From positions 1 through 64,000 of the forward strand of contig JBBQJW010000001.1 of NCBI GenBank assembly GCA_038326325.1: a stretch of DNA of 64,000 nucleotides, written 5' to 3'. The DNA comes from UBA10324 sp038326325 (lineage in GTDB: Bacteria; Bacteroidota; Bacteroidia; Chitinophagales; UBA10324). Below the pieces are notes generated by a model, which was given only the letters and a program-made list of their open reading frames with translations, was not told where the DNA came from and ran no database searches. Below are positions 26,291 through 34,615 of the stretch, one piece after another. The position numbers were made by a program, and so were the translations under genes. How positions within the stretch are numbered: the first letter of the stretch is position 1; every line of letters begins with the position of its first letter.

Positions 26291-26980
26291 ATGGTTGTTG
26301 GAAAAGGATTGTTGGCAAAAGCATTTTCACATTTTCAGAATGATGAATCTGTAATAGTATTTGCATCAGGAGTTTCAAACTCAAATACACTCGACCCTTT
26401 ACATTTCGAAAGAGAAATTAATCTTTTAAGACAATATCTAAACCAAAGGGCTTGTTTGATATATTTCAGTACTGTAAGTGTATTTGACACATCACTTATC
26501 AATTCACAATACATCATTCATAAAAAGAAAATTGAAAAGCTTATTCAGGAAAACTGTATTGACTATTTTATTTTCAGATTGCCGATTTTAGTTGGAGAAA
26601 CAACAAACACGCATACGCTAACAAACCATTTGGTTCAACAGATAAAAGGCAAACAATTAGTAACGATTTTTTCGAATGCTTGTAGATATTTAATGGATAT
26701 TGATGATGTTTCGAAAATTTTGGGTTCAATAATTTGTAATTCCACTATTCACAATAGAATCTGGAATTGTTGTTTTAATAATAGAATTGAAGTGCCAGAG
26801 TTGATTTCAATTATCGAAAAAATTCTTGAAATGAATTGCGAAAAATCCATTATAGAAAAGGGTGAATGTTATAAAGTTCCGAATCATGAATTTCTTAATT
26901 ATCTACAGGAAATAAAATTTCAAGAGGATGAATTTTATAACGAGCGAATTCTTAGAAAATATTATTCAATTGGAATTTGA
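26291..26980 (+). CDS. Short NAD(P)-binding SDR-like protein
   Basis: A 229-residue protein resembling NAD-dependent epimerase/dehydratase proteins but shorter. It starts MVVGKGLLAKAF, a GxGLLA dinucleotide loop, has YFSTVSVFD in the place of the catalytic Ser/Thr strand, and YIIHKKKIEKLI in the place of Tyr-x3-Lys (Tyr, Ile, Ile, His, Lys, so the spacing is intact). RLPILVGE follows. A sugar-nucleotide reductase or epimerase role in the glycan cluster is likely. The gene is distinctly AT-rich and contains none of the dispersed octamers, unlike most genes here, which may mean recent arrival. Confidence 0.72.
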   Translation: MVVGKGLLAKAFSHFQNDESVIVFASGVSNSNTLDPLHFEREINLLRQYLNQRACLIYFSTVSVFDTSLINSQYIIHKKKIEKLIQENCIDYFIFRLPILVGETTNTHTLTNHLVQQIKGKQLVTIFSNACRYLMDIDDVSKILGSIICNSTIHNRIWNCCFNNRIEVPELISIIEKILEMNCEKSIIEKGECYKVPNHEFLNYLQEIKFQEDEFYNERILRKYYSIGI

Positions 26981-27043
26981 TAAAAACTATTACATACTTC
27001 TTATTACGATTTTTAATTTTATTTGCATGAACTAAATTAATTT

Positions 27044-27745
27044 ATGAGTAAGACCAGTAAAGAAGTTGCCGAGTTTTATAATTCTTTTACAAAATATCAA
27101 AACAGGGTAGGTATAAACTCAAGAATAAGAACTATTTTAAAAAATTTGAAGAAGTTAAAACTCAAACCAAATATTAAAATACTTGAAGTAGGTTGTGGGG
27201 TTGGGCTATTAACTGTTCAACTAAAAAAAATTTATAGTCTGGCAAGTTTGTTTGGTACAGATATCAGCGAGGGGTGTATTAAAGAGGCGACTGATAGAGC
27301 TGGCGATTCAAGAACCAAATTTTTGGTCACCGACATGACGGATTTTAATCCAACAGATAATTTTGATCTTGTATTATTTGCTGATGTATTAGAACATATT
27401 CCTGTTGAAAATCATTTTGCAATTTTTAAAAAGTTATCTGAATGCACTCATAAAAATTCCGTTATTGCAATTAATATCCCCCATCCAGCTTATTTAGAAT
27501 GGCAAATAAAATTCGATCCTGAAGTTTTACAAATTATTGACCAGCCTTTGCATCTTCCGATGTTAATTGATTCTATATATAAAAATGGATTCATGATTAA
27601 GGAACTTTCATCTTATTCGTTGTACCATAATCTTCCAAATTATCAATGGATGGAAATAAGGAAGCAAATTGATATTAATGATTTTAGGTCAAAAAGTTCT
27701 TTTGAAAATAAGTTAATGGAGATAAAAACTAGATGGCCTTTATGA
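27044..27745 (+). CDS. Class I SAM-dependent methyltransferase
   Basis: A 233-residue methyltransferase of the Methyltransf_11/25 type. Motif I is ILEVGCGVGLLTVQLKK (about residues 45-61), then LFGTDISEGCIKEA (motif II), FLVTDMTDF and FDLVLFADVLEHIP (motif IV). The acceptor is unknown; the neighbours point to a surface glycan or lipid-linked sugar. Like the gene before it, it is AT-rich and octamer-free. It ends the glycan cluster; about 185 AT-rich bases without recognisable features follow before the CCAAA tract. Confidence 0.82.
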   Translation: MSKTSKEVAEFYNSFTKYQNRVGINSRIRTILKNLKKLKLKPNIKILEVGCGVGLLTVQLKKIYSLASLFGTDISEGCIKEATDRAGDSRTKFLVTDMTDFNPTDNFDLVLFADVLEHIPVENHFAIFKKLSECTHKNSVIAINIPHPAYLEWQIKFDPEVLQIIDQPLHLPMLIDSIYKNGFMIKELSSYSLYHNLPNYQWMEIRKQIDINDFRSKSSFENKLMEIKTRWPL

Positions 27746-27930
27746 AAAAAATTAAATTGAAAAATTATATTTTTATATTAGAAATGTTTGAAGCAAAGGA
27801 AAAATTGGGGATATAAATGAAATTTTATCAATCGAATAGCTACTAATTTTTTGTGAAACTCTTTTTGAGGTGAGACAGAATTATTCATTTAGGATTAAAA
27901 ATTTTATTATTATTGTTGTAATTTAAATAA

Positions 27931-27962
27931 CCAAACCAAACCAAACCAAACCAAACCAAACC
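27931..27962 (+). repeat. Pentanucleotide tandem repeat (CCAAA)6 at a start codon
   Basis: Six uninterrupted CCAAA units followed by CC sit directly before the ATG at 27963, covering the place where the ribosome binds. A five-base unit is not a multiple of three, but as it lies outside the coding region it would change leader spacing or promoter distance rather than the frame. Such tracts are classic slipped-strand sites. Confidence 0.9.
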
Positions 27963-30587
27963 ATGAAAAAATTAGGCTTTATTTTTTTAATCGTTTCATT
28001 TTGCATTTCAACTTTCTCAACTATTACAGCGCAAAATACTTGGACTCAGAAATCAGATTTCGGGGGCATTGCAAGGTATGGTTCGGTTGGGTTCTCTATT
28101 GGAAATTACTGATATATAGGTGGGGGATATAATCTTTCGTCTAATCTTAGTGATTTTTGGCAATATGATCCTTCGACCAATACCTGGGTTCAAAAAGCAA
28201 GTTTGCCTGAGGCTTTAAGATTTGCAAATTCATTTGTTATTAATGGATTTGGATATGTCGTTGGAGGTGTTGTCAGTAGCCCGCCATATAATAAACATCT
28301 TTGGATGTATGACCCTACTTTAAATACATGGATTCAAAAAACTGATTTTCCAGGAACAGGAATCTATAGCGGAGGTTCTTTTTCAATTGGAAACAAAGGA
28401 TATTTAGGAATGGGAAATACAGGTAGTGCCAACGGGCCTTATACAAATTCTTTTTATGAATACGATGCGGGTGATAATGCATGGACTCAAAAAGCAAATT
28501 TTCCAGGAACATCAAGATACTCAGGTTACGGAATTTCTCTTAATGGAAAGGGGTATTTTGGATTTGGGTATTATGGGAATACTTCAACATGGTATAAGGA
28601 TTGGTGGGAATATGATCCTACAGGGGATTCTTGGACTGCAAAAACAGATTATCCAAGCACAGCTAGAAATCAACCTGCTGGGTTTACTTTAGGAAACAAA
28701 ATTTATATTGGAACAGGGAATATTAATTTCCCAACATGTATTAATGATTTCTATGAATATGATCCTTCAAATAGTTCTTGGACACAAAAAGCAAATTATG
28801 GAGGAGGTGATCGATGGTCATGTGTAGGTTTCAGTATAAATAATAAAGGATATTTTGGACTGGGTTATGCTGGAAGTTCAACTTTATACAAAGATTTTTG
28901 GGAATACGCAGGTGATCCATGTTTAAATTTTACGGCAACGATAACTGCCAATGGACCTACCACATTTTGTCAACCTGAATCAGTTGTATTAACTGCAACT
29001 TCAGGAATGAGTTATCAATGGTATAAGAATAATGTTTTAATAAGCGCAGCTACTAATCAAAACTATACAGCTTCCACAACTGGAAGTTATATTGTTGTTG
29101 TCAACTCGATATGTGGTACTGATACATCTTTAGCTATTCAGGTTATTCGTCATACGCAACCAAATGTTATTGCTTCTTCGGATGTAATAATTTGCAGTGG
29201 GTCGAGCACATCATTATCTGCATCAGGAGCCGACACTTATTCGTGGTCACCGTCATTAGGATTGAATATTGCAACTGGGTCGACTGTTACAGCCAGTCCA
29301 TCTACCTCAACTACATATTCGGTAATTGGAACAAATAGTTTCGGCTGCACAAAACAAAAAACCATAGCTGTAACATTGCAAAATGCGTCTTTATCAGCGA
29401 ACTCACTTGTGTTGTGTGGTGGTGCGAGTGGAGTTTTGATTGTTACGGGTGCTTCAACATATACATGGTCTCCGTCAATAGGATTAAGTGCCACAACGGG
29501 AGCAAGTGTAACAGCAAACCCAACTACAGCAACAACTTATACAATTAACGGCACTACTTCTTTAGGATGTACAGGAAGTACGACTGCAACTGTAACAATT
29601 GGATCAGCAACAGCAACTATTGCCGCTAACGGATCAACTTCATTTTGCCAGCCTGGTTCAGTTGATTTAAGTGCGAATGCAGGAACAAGTTATCAATGGT
29701 ATAAAAACAATGTTGCAATAAGCGGGGCAATAAATCAAAACTATACAGCCTCCACTACCGGAAGTTATACTGTAACAGTCGTTTCAGCATGCGGTACTGC
29801 AACTTCTTTAGCAACACAGGTAATCAGATATACCCTTCCAACTGTTTCAATCTCTGCGGCTGGTTCAACTTCAATCTGTACTGGTGGAAGTGTAGTACTA
29901 AATTCAACTGTTACACCTTCGAATGTTTCTTATCAGTGGTATAAGGCTTCTGTTCCAATCAGCGGAGCAACTAGTTCAAGTTATACAGCAACTTCTACAG
30001 GTTATTATAAACTAATAGTAACCAACACATCAACCGGTTGTTCAAAGACATCTGCCCTGCTACATGTTATTGTCATGACTGCTCCAACAGCCAGTATTGA
30101 TCCGCCAGGTGATGCTGCATTGTGTAATGGGGATACACTCACACTTTATACAATTACTAATGCAGGATCAGGAGCATCTTATCAATGGAAAAAAAGTGGA
30201 ATTAATATTGGAGGCGCTACGAATCAAACTTATGATGCATTTTTAGCAGGTGGTTATCGTGTAGTAGTTACGAATTCGGCAGGTTGTACAAAACAATCAG
30301 CTCAGAAAACGATTACCAATATCACTTGCAGAATTGAAAGTGATTTAACTTTAGGGAATGATCTGATAACTATTTACCCTAACCCTACAAGCGGAATTCT
30401 AAATATTGAAACAGAAATGAATGCTAATATTCAGGCTTTAGAAATTTATAATTCCATCGGGCAATTGGTTGAAAAATCTTCTTTCAAAAATCAATTGAAT
30501 GTTGAACAACTGGCGTCAGGTAATTATTTGATTCGATTTATAGAAAATGATAATTATACAACTTTCAAATTCGCTATTGATAAATAG
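27963..30587 (+). pseudogene. Kelch/Ig-like T9SS cargo gene interrupted by one in-frame TGA
   Basis: Reading from ATG at 27963 gives a signal peptide (MKKLGFIFLIVSFCISTFST...TAQN) and the first kelch blade. Codon 50 (28110-28112) is TGA, and the same frame then stays open to 30587. The stop falls in GNY(stop)YIGGGY where the other blades have GNKGYLGMG or GKGYFGFG, so a Gly codon GGA has become TGA. Downstream are kelch blades with W.QKA/FPG segments (to about residue 320 of the joined frame), several Ig-like/PKD-like repeats (YQWYKNN...ISGA..Q.YTA), and a sorting domain (ITIYPNPTSGILNIE to FKFAIDK). A product starting at an internal codon such as 28203 would lack the export signal. Confidence 0.75.
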
Positions 30588-30608
30588 TTAGTGATTGACT
30601 TTTGAAAA

Positions 30609-30650
30609 ATAAAGCCTGGATAAAAATTTTTATCCAGGCTTTATTTTTTT
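30609..30650 (+). terminator. Intrinsic terminator after kelch/Ig gene
   Basis: AAAGCCTGGATAAAA and its complement form a long stem with almost no loop, followed by a T run. Confidence 0.85.
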
Positions 30651-30864
30651 AATCTGGAATAAGATTGGTTCAAAAAAAATCCTTTCCTCTAAACTAAATC
30701 AATTTTCAATTCAAATATTAAATTTACCACTTGAAAAATTTAATCATTCCTCAAAAAAAATCAAGATTATTACTACAATTGATTTTTTACATATATTGCG
30801 CATCACTTTTAAAGGTCATTACAATCATTCAATTTTTTTTGAAAGAAAAAACAGGTTCGCTCAA

Positions 30865-31884
30865 ATGAAAAAACTCGTACTCATTTTGTTAATGTTTATC
30901 AGCGCATCAATAACGAAGGCGCAGGATATTCACTACTCTCAATTTTATGCATCTCCACTAACACTTAACCCCGCACTAACCGGAGTTAACGATTGTAATT
31001 ATCGTGTCGGAATCATGTATCGAAACCAATGGCATAGCATTACGCCAACTACTGCTTTCACTACTCCGTCCATTTCTTTCGATATAAATAATCTTGCAGC
31101 ACGCCATATTAAAACCGGAGTTTTGTCTGCAGGTTTGTTAGTATTGAACGATCAGGCAGGTGATGGAAATTTATCTAACCTTTCCATTTTAGGTTCAGCA
31201 GGTTATTTATATTCTATTGATTCAAAAAAGAAATACAATGTTTCTATTGGAATTCAAACTGGTTATGTTCAGAAAAAAGTTGATTATACTTTGTTGAACT
31301 TCGAAGAGCAATTTAACGGAACTACTTTCGATCATAACATTGCTACAAATGATGTTAACGGAAAAAACAGTTTTGGATATTTGAATTTTAATACCGGAAT
31401 ACTTTTTCTTGCTCACCTGAATCCGAAAATTGATGTTTATGCCGGTGGCGCTTTATTTAATTTGATTCAACCAAAAGAAACTTTTTATGGAGGAACAAAT
31501 AAGTTGAACATGCGACCAGTGTTACATGCAGGTGGAAGGTTTCAATTGAACGATGCGTGGAGTTTAATGCCTTCAGTACTTTATATGACTCAAAGTAAAG
31601 CGAGTGAAATAAATTTCGGAACGAATGTGGGGTATCATATTTCTAATGCGAACATGGAAGCCAATATTTATTTCGGTGGATATTATCGTTTGAAAGATGC
31701 AGCTAATATTCTTGTTGGTGGTGAATACAAAAAAGTTCGCCTTGGTATCAGTTACGATGTGAATGTTTCTTCACTTAATAATGCCACAAATAATAAAGGT
31801 GGATTTGAACTTTCATTAACTTACACAGGATGTTTAGGTGGATTAATTCTTGATCCTCCGATACTCTGGTGTCCTCGTTTCTAA
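30865..31884 (+). CDS. PorP/SprF family type IX secretion membrane protein
   Basis: A 339-residue outer-membrane protein. ATG at 30865 gives the signal peptide MKKLVLILLMFISASITKA-Q; a longer version from 30796 would hide it. The mature start DIHYSQFYASPLTLNPALTG is the hallmark of the PorP/SprF family, followed by beta strands typical of the barrel and a Cys-containing end. PorP/SprF proteins work with the T9SS in outer-membrane export, and many copies pair with particular cargo or with PorE-like proteins. The PorE-like gene follows with 58 bases between stop and start, so they are probably one operon. Confidence 0.92.
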   Translation: MKKLVLILLMFISASITKAQDIHYSQFYASPLTLNPALTGVNDCNYRVGIMYRNQWHSITPTTAFTTPSISFDINNLAARHIKTGVLSAGLLVLNDQAGDGNLSNLSILGSAGYLYSIDSKKKYNVSIGIQTGYVQKKVDYTLLNFEEQFNGTTFDHNIATNDVNGKNSFGYLNFNTGILFLAHLNPKIDVYAGGALFNLIQPKETFYGGTNKLNMRPVLHAGGRFQLNDAWSLMPSVLYMTQSKASEINFGTNVGYHISNANMEANIYFGGYYRLKDAANILVGGEYKKVRLGISYDVNVSSLNNATNNKGGFELSLTYTGCLGGLILDPPILWCPRF

Positions 31885-31942
31885 TTCAATTTTTTTCAAC
31901 TCAAATTACTTTCTTAATCATAAGAAGAATCTAATCAAGACC

Positions 31943-34030
31943 ATGAAAATTCTGATAAAAAGTATCCTGATAATTTCCCTTTTAGTTCCTGTTTTTTCTT
32001 CTGCTCAAACTGTTCAAAACCTGAACTCAAAGCAGAGTTTAAAAATGGCTGATTACCTTTTTAACATGGGTAGTTATTTTAATGCCATCTCCTATTACGA
32101 ACGCGTGTATGAGAAGCAGGCAAATAATGCTTATGCAGTTAATCAAATTGCACAATCGCAGATGCTCCTTCGCGATTATAAAGAAGCCGAGAAATGGTAT
32201 AAAGTGTTACAGGACCTAAATGTTGATACATATCCTGATGCTGCATATTATTACGCTTTGTGTTTAAAATATAATGCAAAATTTACTGAAGCAAAATCTG
32301 CATTCGATAAGTTTTCAAAAACTTATAAAGGAGTTAATGCTTCAGTGATGAAGAAGAAAGCAAAAATGCAGGCTGATGGTTGCGATTTAGCAATTCAAAT
32401 GATTGCTCATCCTGATACAGTAAAAGTTGAACATCTTGGTTCAAATGTAAACGCTCCTTATACGGAGTTTGGCCCTGTGCCTTTCAGCAACGATTTGCTT
32501 TTATATTCTTCCTTAAAATCAGATACCATTATTGTATTGGATGATCACAAAAGGAATCAATCGTTTGCACAGTTTTATGCAGTGCCTATCGTTAACGATT
32601 CTACTTATGGCGAAAGTTATATTTATAAAGACATGCCTATAAACAATAATGATATTCATAACGGAAACGGTTCGTTCTCTGCCGACAAAAAAAGATTTTA
32701 TTTTACACGATGTAAGTTGGATGAAGCCACAATGAAAATGCATTGTGATATTTATATGACAGAAATAAAAAAAGATGGAGCTAAATGGAGCAATCCTGTA
32801 AAACTTCCTGCTGAAGTAAATTCTGATTCAACTCAAACTCATCCTGCTGTTGGTTCATCTAAAGAAGGTGAAGTGCTTTACTTCAGTAGCAATCGCGCTC
32901 AGGGAACTGGTGGAATGGATATTTGGTACAGCGTGAAAAAAGGAGACACATGGAGTGTTGCAATGAATCTCGGAAAAAAAGTAAATACCGTTGGAGATGA
33001 TATTACTCCATTCTACGATTCAAAAAATTTCACTTTGTATTTCAGTTCGAATGGTTGGCCTGGAATGGGTGGTCAGGATGTGTTTAAAGCAAAAGGAAGT
33101 TTGAAAAAATGGGAGCCTGCAAAAAATATGGGCTATCCGATTAACAGTAGTGTTGATGATATGTACTACACTTTGTCTGATAAAAAATATATCGGTTATG
33201 TAGTTTCGAATCGCCCTGGAACAATTTCAGTGAAGAGCGAAACCTGTTGCGATGATATTTGGGAAGTGCGCTACCCAAGAGTTATTTACTATGCAGTTCG
33301 TGGTTATGTGTTCGATGCAAAAACAAAAAAAGAATTGCCTGGTGCAAAAGTGATAATGGTTTCTAATGATACTTTGAAGTGGGGAAAGGATCAGCAATCA
33401 AAAATTGATACCATGTATTTCTGGGATACGCAGGCATTGTTGTCATATAAATTAATGGCCAATAAGGATGGTTACTTCAGCAACGATGCATCATTTTCTG
33501 TTGTAAAAAAATATGATAACGATACAATGAGAGTTGATATATATTTAACTCCGATTCCTCCGAAAGAACCAATTGTAATTGAGAATATTTTTTATGACTT
33601 TAATGGTGCAGGGCTTCGCCCCGAATCATTTAAAGGTTTAGACTCATTATATAATTTGTTAATTGCAAACCCTACTATTCAAATTGAAATTCGTTCTCAT
33701 ACCGACGGAAAGGGAACTGACAAGTACAACGATCCCCTATCACAAAAAAGGGCAGAAAGTGTTGTTAAATATCTTACCGATAAAGGAATTGCACCAGAAA
33801 GATTAGTGGCAAAAGGAATGGGTAAAAGAGAATTGCTCGTAAAAGAAACTGACGAAAACGGAAAAGATTGTGAGTCATGTCGTCAGTTAAATCGTCGTAC
33901 TGATTTTAAAATCATTGGCGTTATTCCAGGTAAGGATGTTATTTACAAACAAGGAGACTCTGGTTTTGACCCTGATTCTATCAATAGCATTGAAGATGAA
34001 AAAGATCAGGAGAAACAACAGGATAAATAA
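31943..34030 (+). CDS. PorE-like OmpA family protein (TPR, PD40, regulatory domain, OmpA)
   Basis: A 695-residue exported protein. ATG at 31943 gives the signal KILIKSILIISLLVPVFSSA-Q. Domain order: TPR-like helices (about residues 30-110, YFNAISYYERVYEKQ), PD40-type propeller repeats (about 165-430; GEVLYFSSNRAQGTGGMDIWYS, LYFSSNGWPGMGGQDVF), a carboxypeptidase-regulatory/CnaB-like beta domain (about 455-560; VRGYVFDAKTKKELPGA), and a peptidoglycan-binding OmpA domain (about 570-690; NIFYDFNGAGLRPES, IEIRSHTDGKGTDKYN, LSQKRAESVVKYL). This is the architecture of PorE, which ties the T9SS outer-membrane ring to the cell wall. It lies directly downstream of the PorP/SprF-like gene. Confidence 0.88.
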   Translation: MKILIKSILIISLLVPVFSSAQTVQNLNSKQSLKMADYLFNMGSYFNAISYYERVYEKQANNAYAVNQIAQSQMLLRDYKEAEKWYKVLQDLNVDTYPDAAYYYALCLKYNAKFTEAKSAFDKFSKTYKGVNASVMKKKAKMQADGCDLAIQMIAHPDTVKVEHLGSNVNAPYTEFGPVPFSNDLLLYSSLKSDTIIVLDDHKRNQSFAQFYAVPIVNDSTYGESYIYKDMPINNNDIHNGNGSFSADKKRFYFTRCKLDEATMKMHCDIYMTEIKKDGAKWSNPVKLPAEVNSDSTQTHPAVGSSKEGEVLYFSSNRAQGTGGMDIWYSVKKGDTWSVAMNLGKKVNTVGDDITPFYDSKNFTLYFSSNGWPGMGGQDVFKAKGSLKKWEPAKNMGYPINSSVDDMYYTLSDKKYIGYVVSNRPGTISVKSETCCDDIWEVRYPRVIYYAVRGYVFDAKTKKELPGAKVIMVSNDTLKWGKDQQSKIDTMYFWDTQALLSYKLMANKDGYFSNDASFSVVKKYDNDTMRVDIYLTPIPPKEPIVIENIFYDFNGAGLRPESFKGLDSLYNLLIANPTIQIEIRSHTDGKGTDKYNDPLSQKRAESVVKYLTDKGIAPERLVAKGMGKRELLVKETDENGKDCESCRQLNRRTDFKIIGVIPGKDVIYKQGDSGFDPDSINSIEDEKDQEKQQDK

Positions 34031-34051
34031 TTTTGTATAAAAATTAATTAC

Positions 34052-34086
34052 AAAAGCCCTCCGATAAGTCAGAGGGCTTTTTTATT
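34052..34086 (+). terminator. Intrinsic terminator after PorE-like gene
   Basis: AAAAGCCCTC and GAGGGCTTTT stem, ten-base loop, T run. A TGTAACAG octamer lies just after it (about 34093). Confidence 0.9.
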
Positions 34087-34165
34087 TTCAGGTGTAACAG
34101 TATCACAGGATTTTAATTGTTCGTCAGCAACAAAGTCTCTTAAAAAAGACCAGTTTGTTATAAAA

Positions 34166-34555
34166 TCAATTTCTTTTTCTTAATCCAATAAAAAGAAAAA
34201 TCCACCCTAAAATAAAACACAAACCACCAAGAGGTGTAACAGGTCCGAGCCATTTATAATTTTCCATTCCAATAATATCGCGAATACTCAGTAAATAAAT
34301 TGAACCTGAGAATAAAATAACTCCAGTTATAAAACTGATAGCTGCCCAATTGATGAATTTATTTTTTACATCTTTTGAAATGAATGCAATCATTACCAAT
34401 GCGAGTCCGTGATAAAACTGGTAACGCACTCCTGTTTCAAAACTTGCTAATAATTCAGGAGTTAATTTTTCTTTTAAAGTGTGTGCACCGAATGCACCAA
34501 GTATGACAGCAAGCCCGCAAAGCGCGCAAGCAGTAGAATAAAATGTTCGTTGCAT
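34166..34555 (-). CDS. DUF423 family inner-membrane protein
   Basis: A 129-residue protein with four predicted membrane helices. The start (ALCGLAVILGAFGAHTLKEKL) and YQFYHGLALVMIAF are the DUF423 (YgdD-like) signature, and SGSIYLL and TPLGGLCFILGWIFLFIG complete the family pattern. Function is unknown. It converges on the PorE-like gene and is divergent from the next gene. Confidence 0.9.
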   Translation of the reverse strand: MQRTFYSTACALCGLAVILGAFGAHTLKEKLTPELLASFETGVRYQFYHGLALVMIAFISKDVKNKFINWAAISFITGVILFSGSIYLLSIRDIIGMENYKWLGPVTPLGGLCFILGWIFLFIGLRKRN

Positions 34556-34615
34556 AAATGGTTGTTGATTAAGAATCAGGGGTGAAAACAGGTTCGGATT
34601 AGTTTTGCCGAAAGT

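Noticed and set aside
21076..27745. Glycan cluster as a genomic island with mobile ends
   Set aside because: No integrase, tRNA-end or terminal repeat was found at its borders. Only the last two genes look compositionally different, so only that part is reported.
27931..27962. CCAAA tract as a CRISPR remnant
   Set aside because: The unit is five bases with no spacers and no cas genes are nearby.
28110..28112. TGA reassigned to glycine, as in some candidate-phylum bacteria
   Set aside because: All other genes in the window end normally at TAA, TAG or TGA (the DUF423 gene ends at TGA) and lack internal TGA, so the standard code applies.
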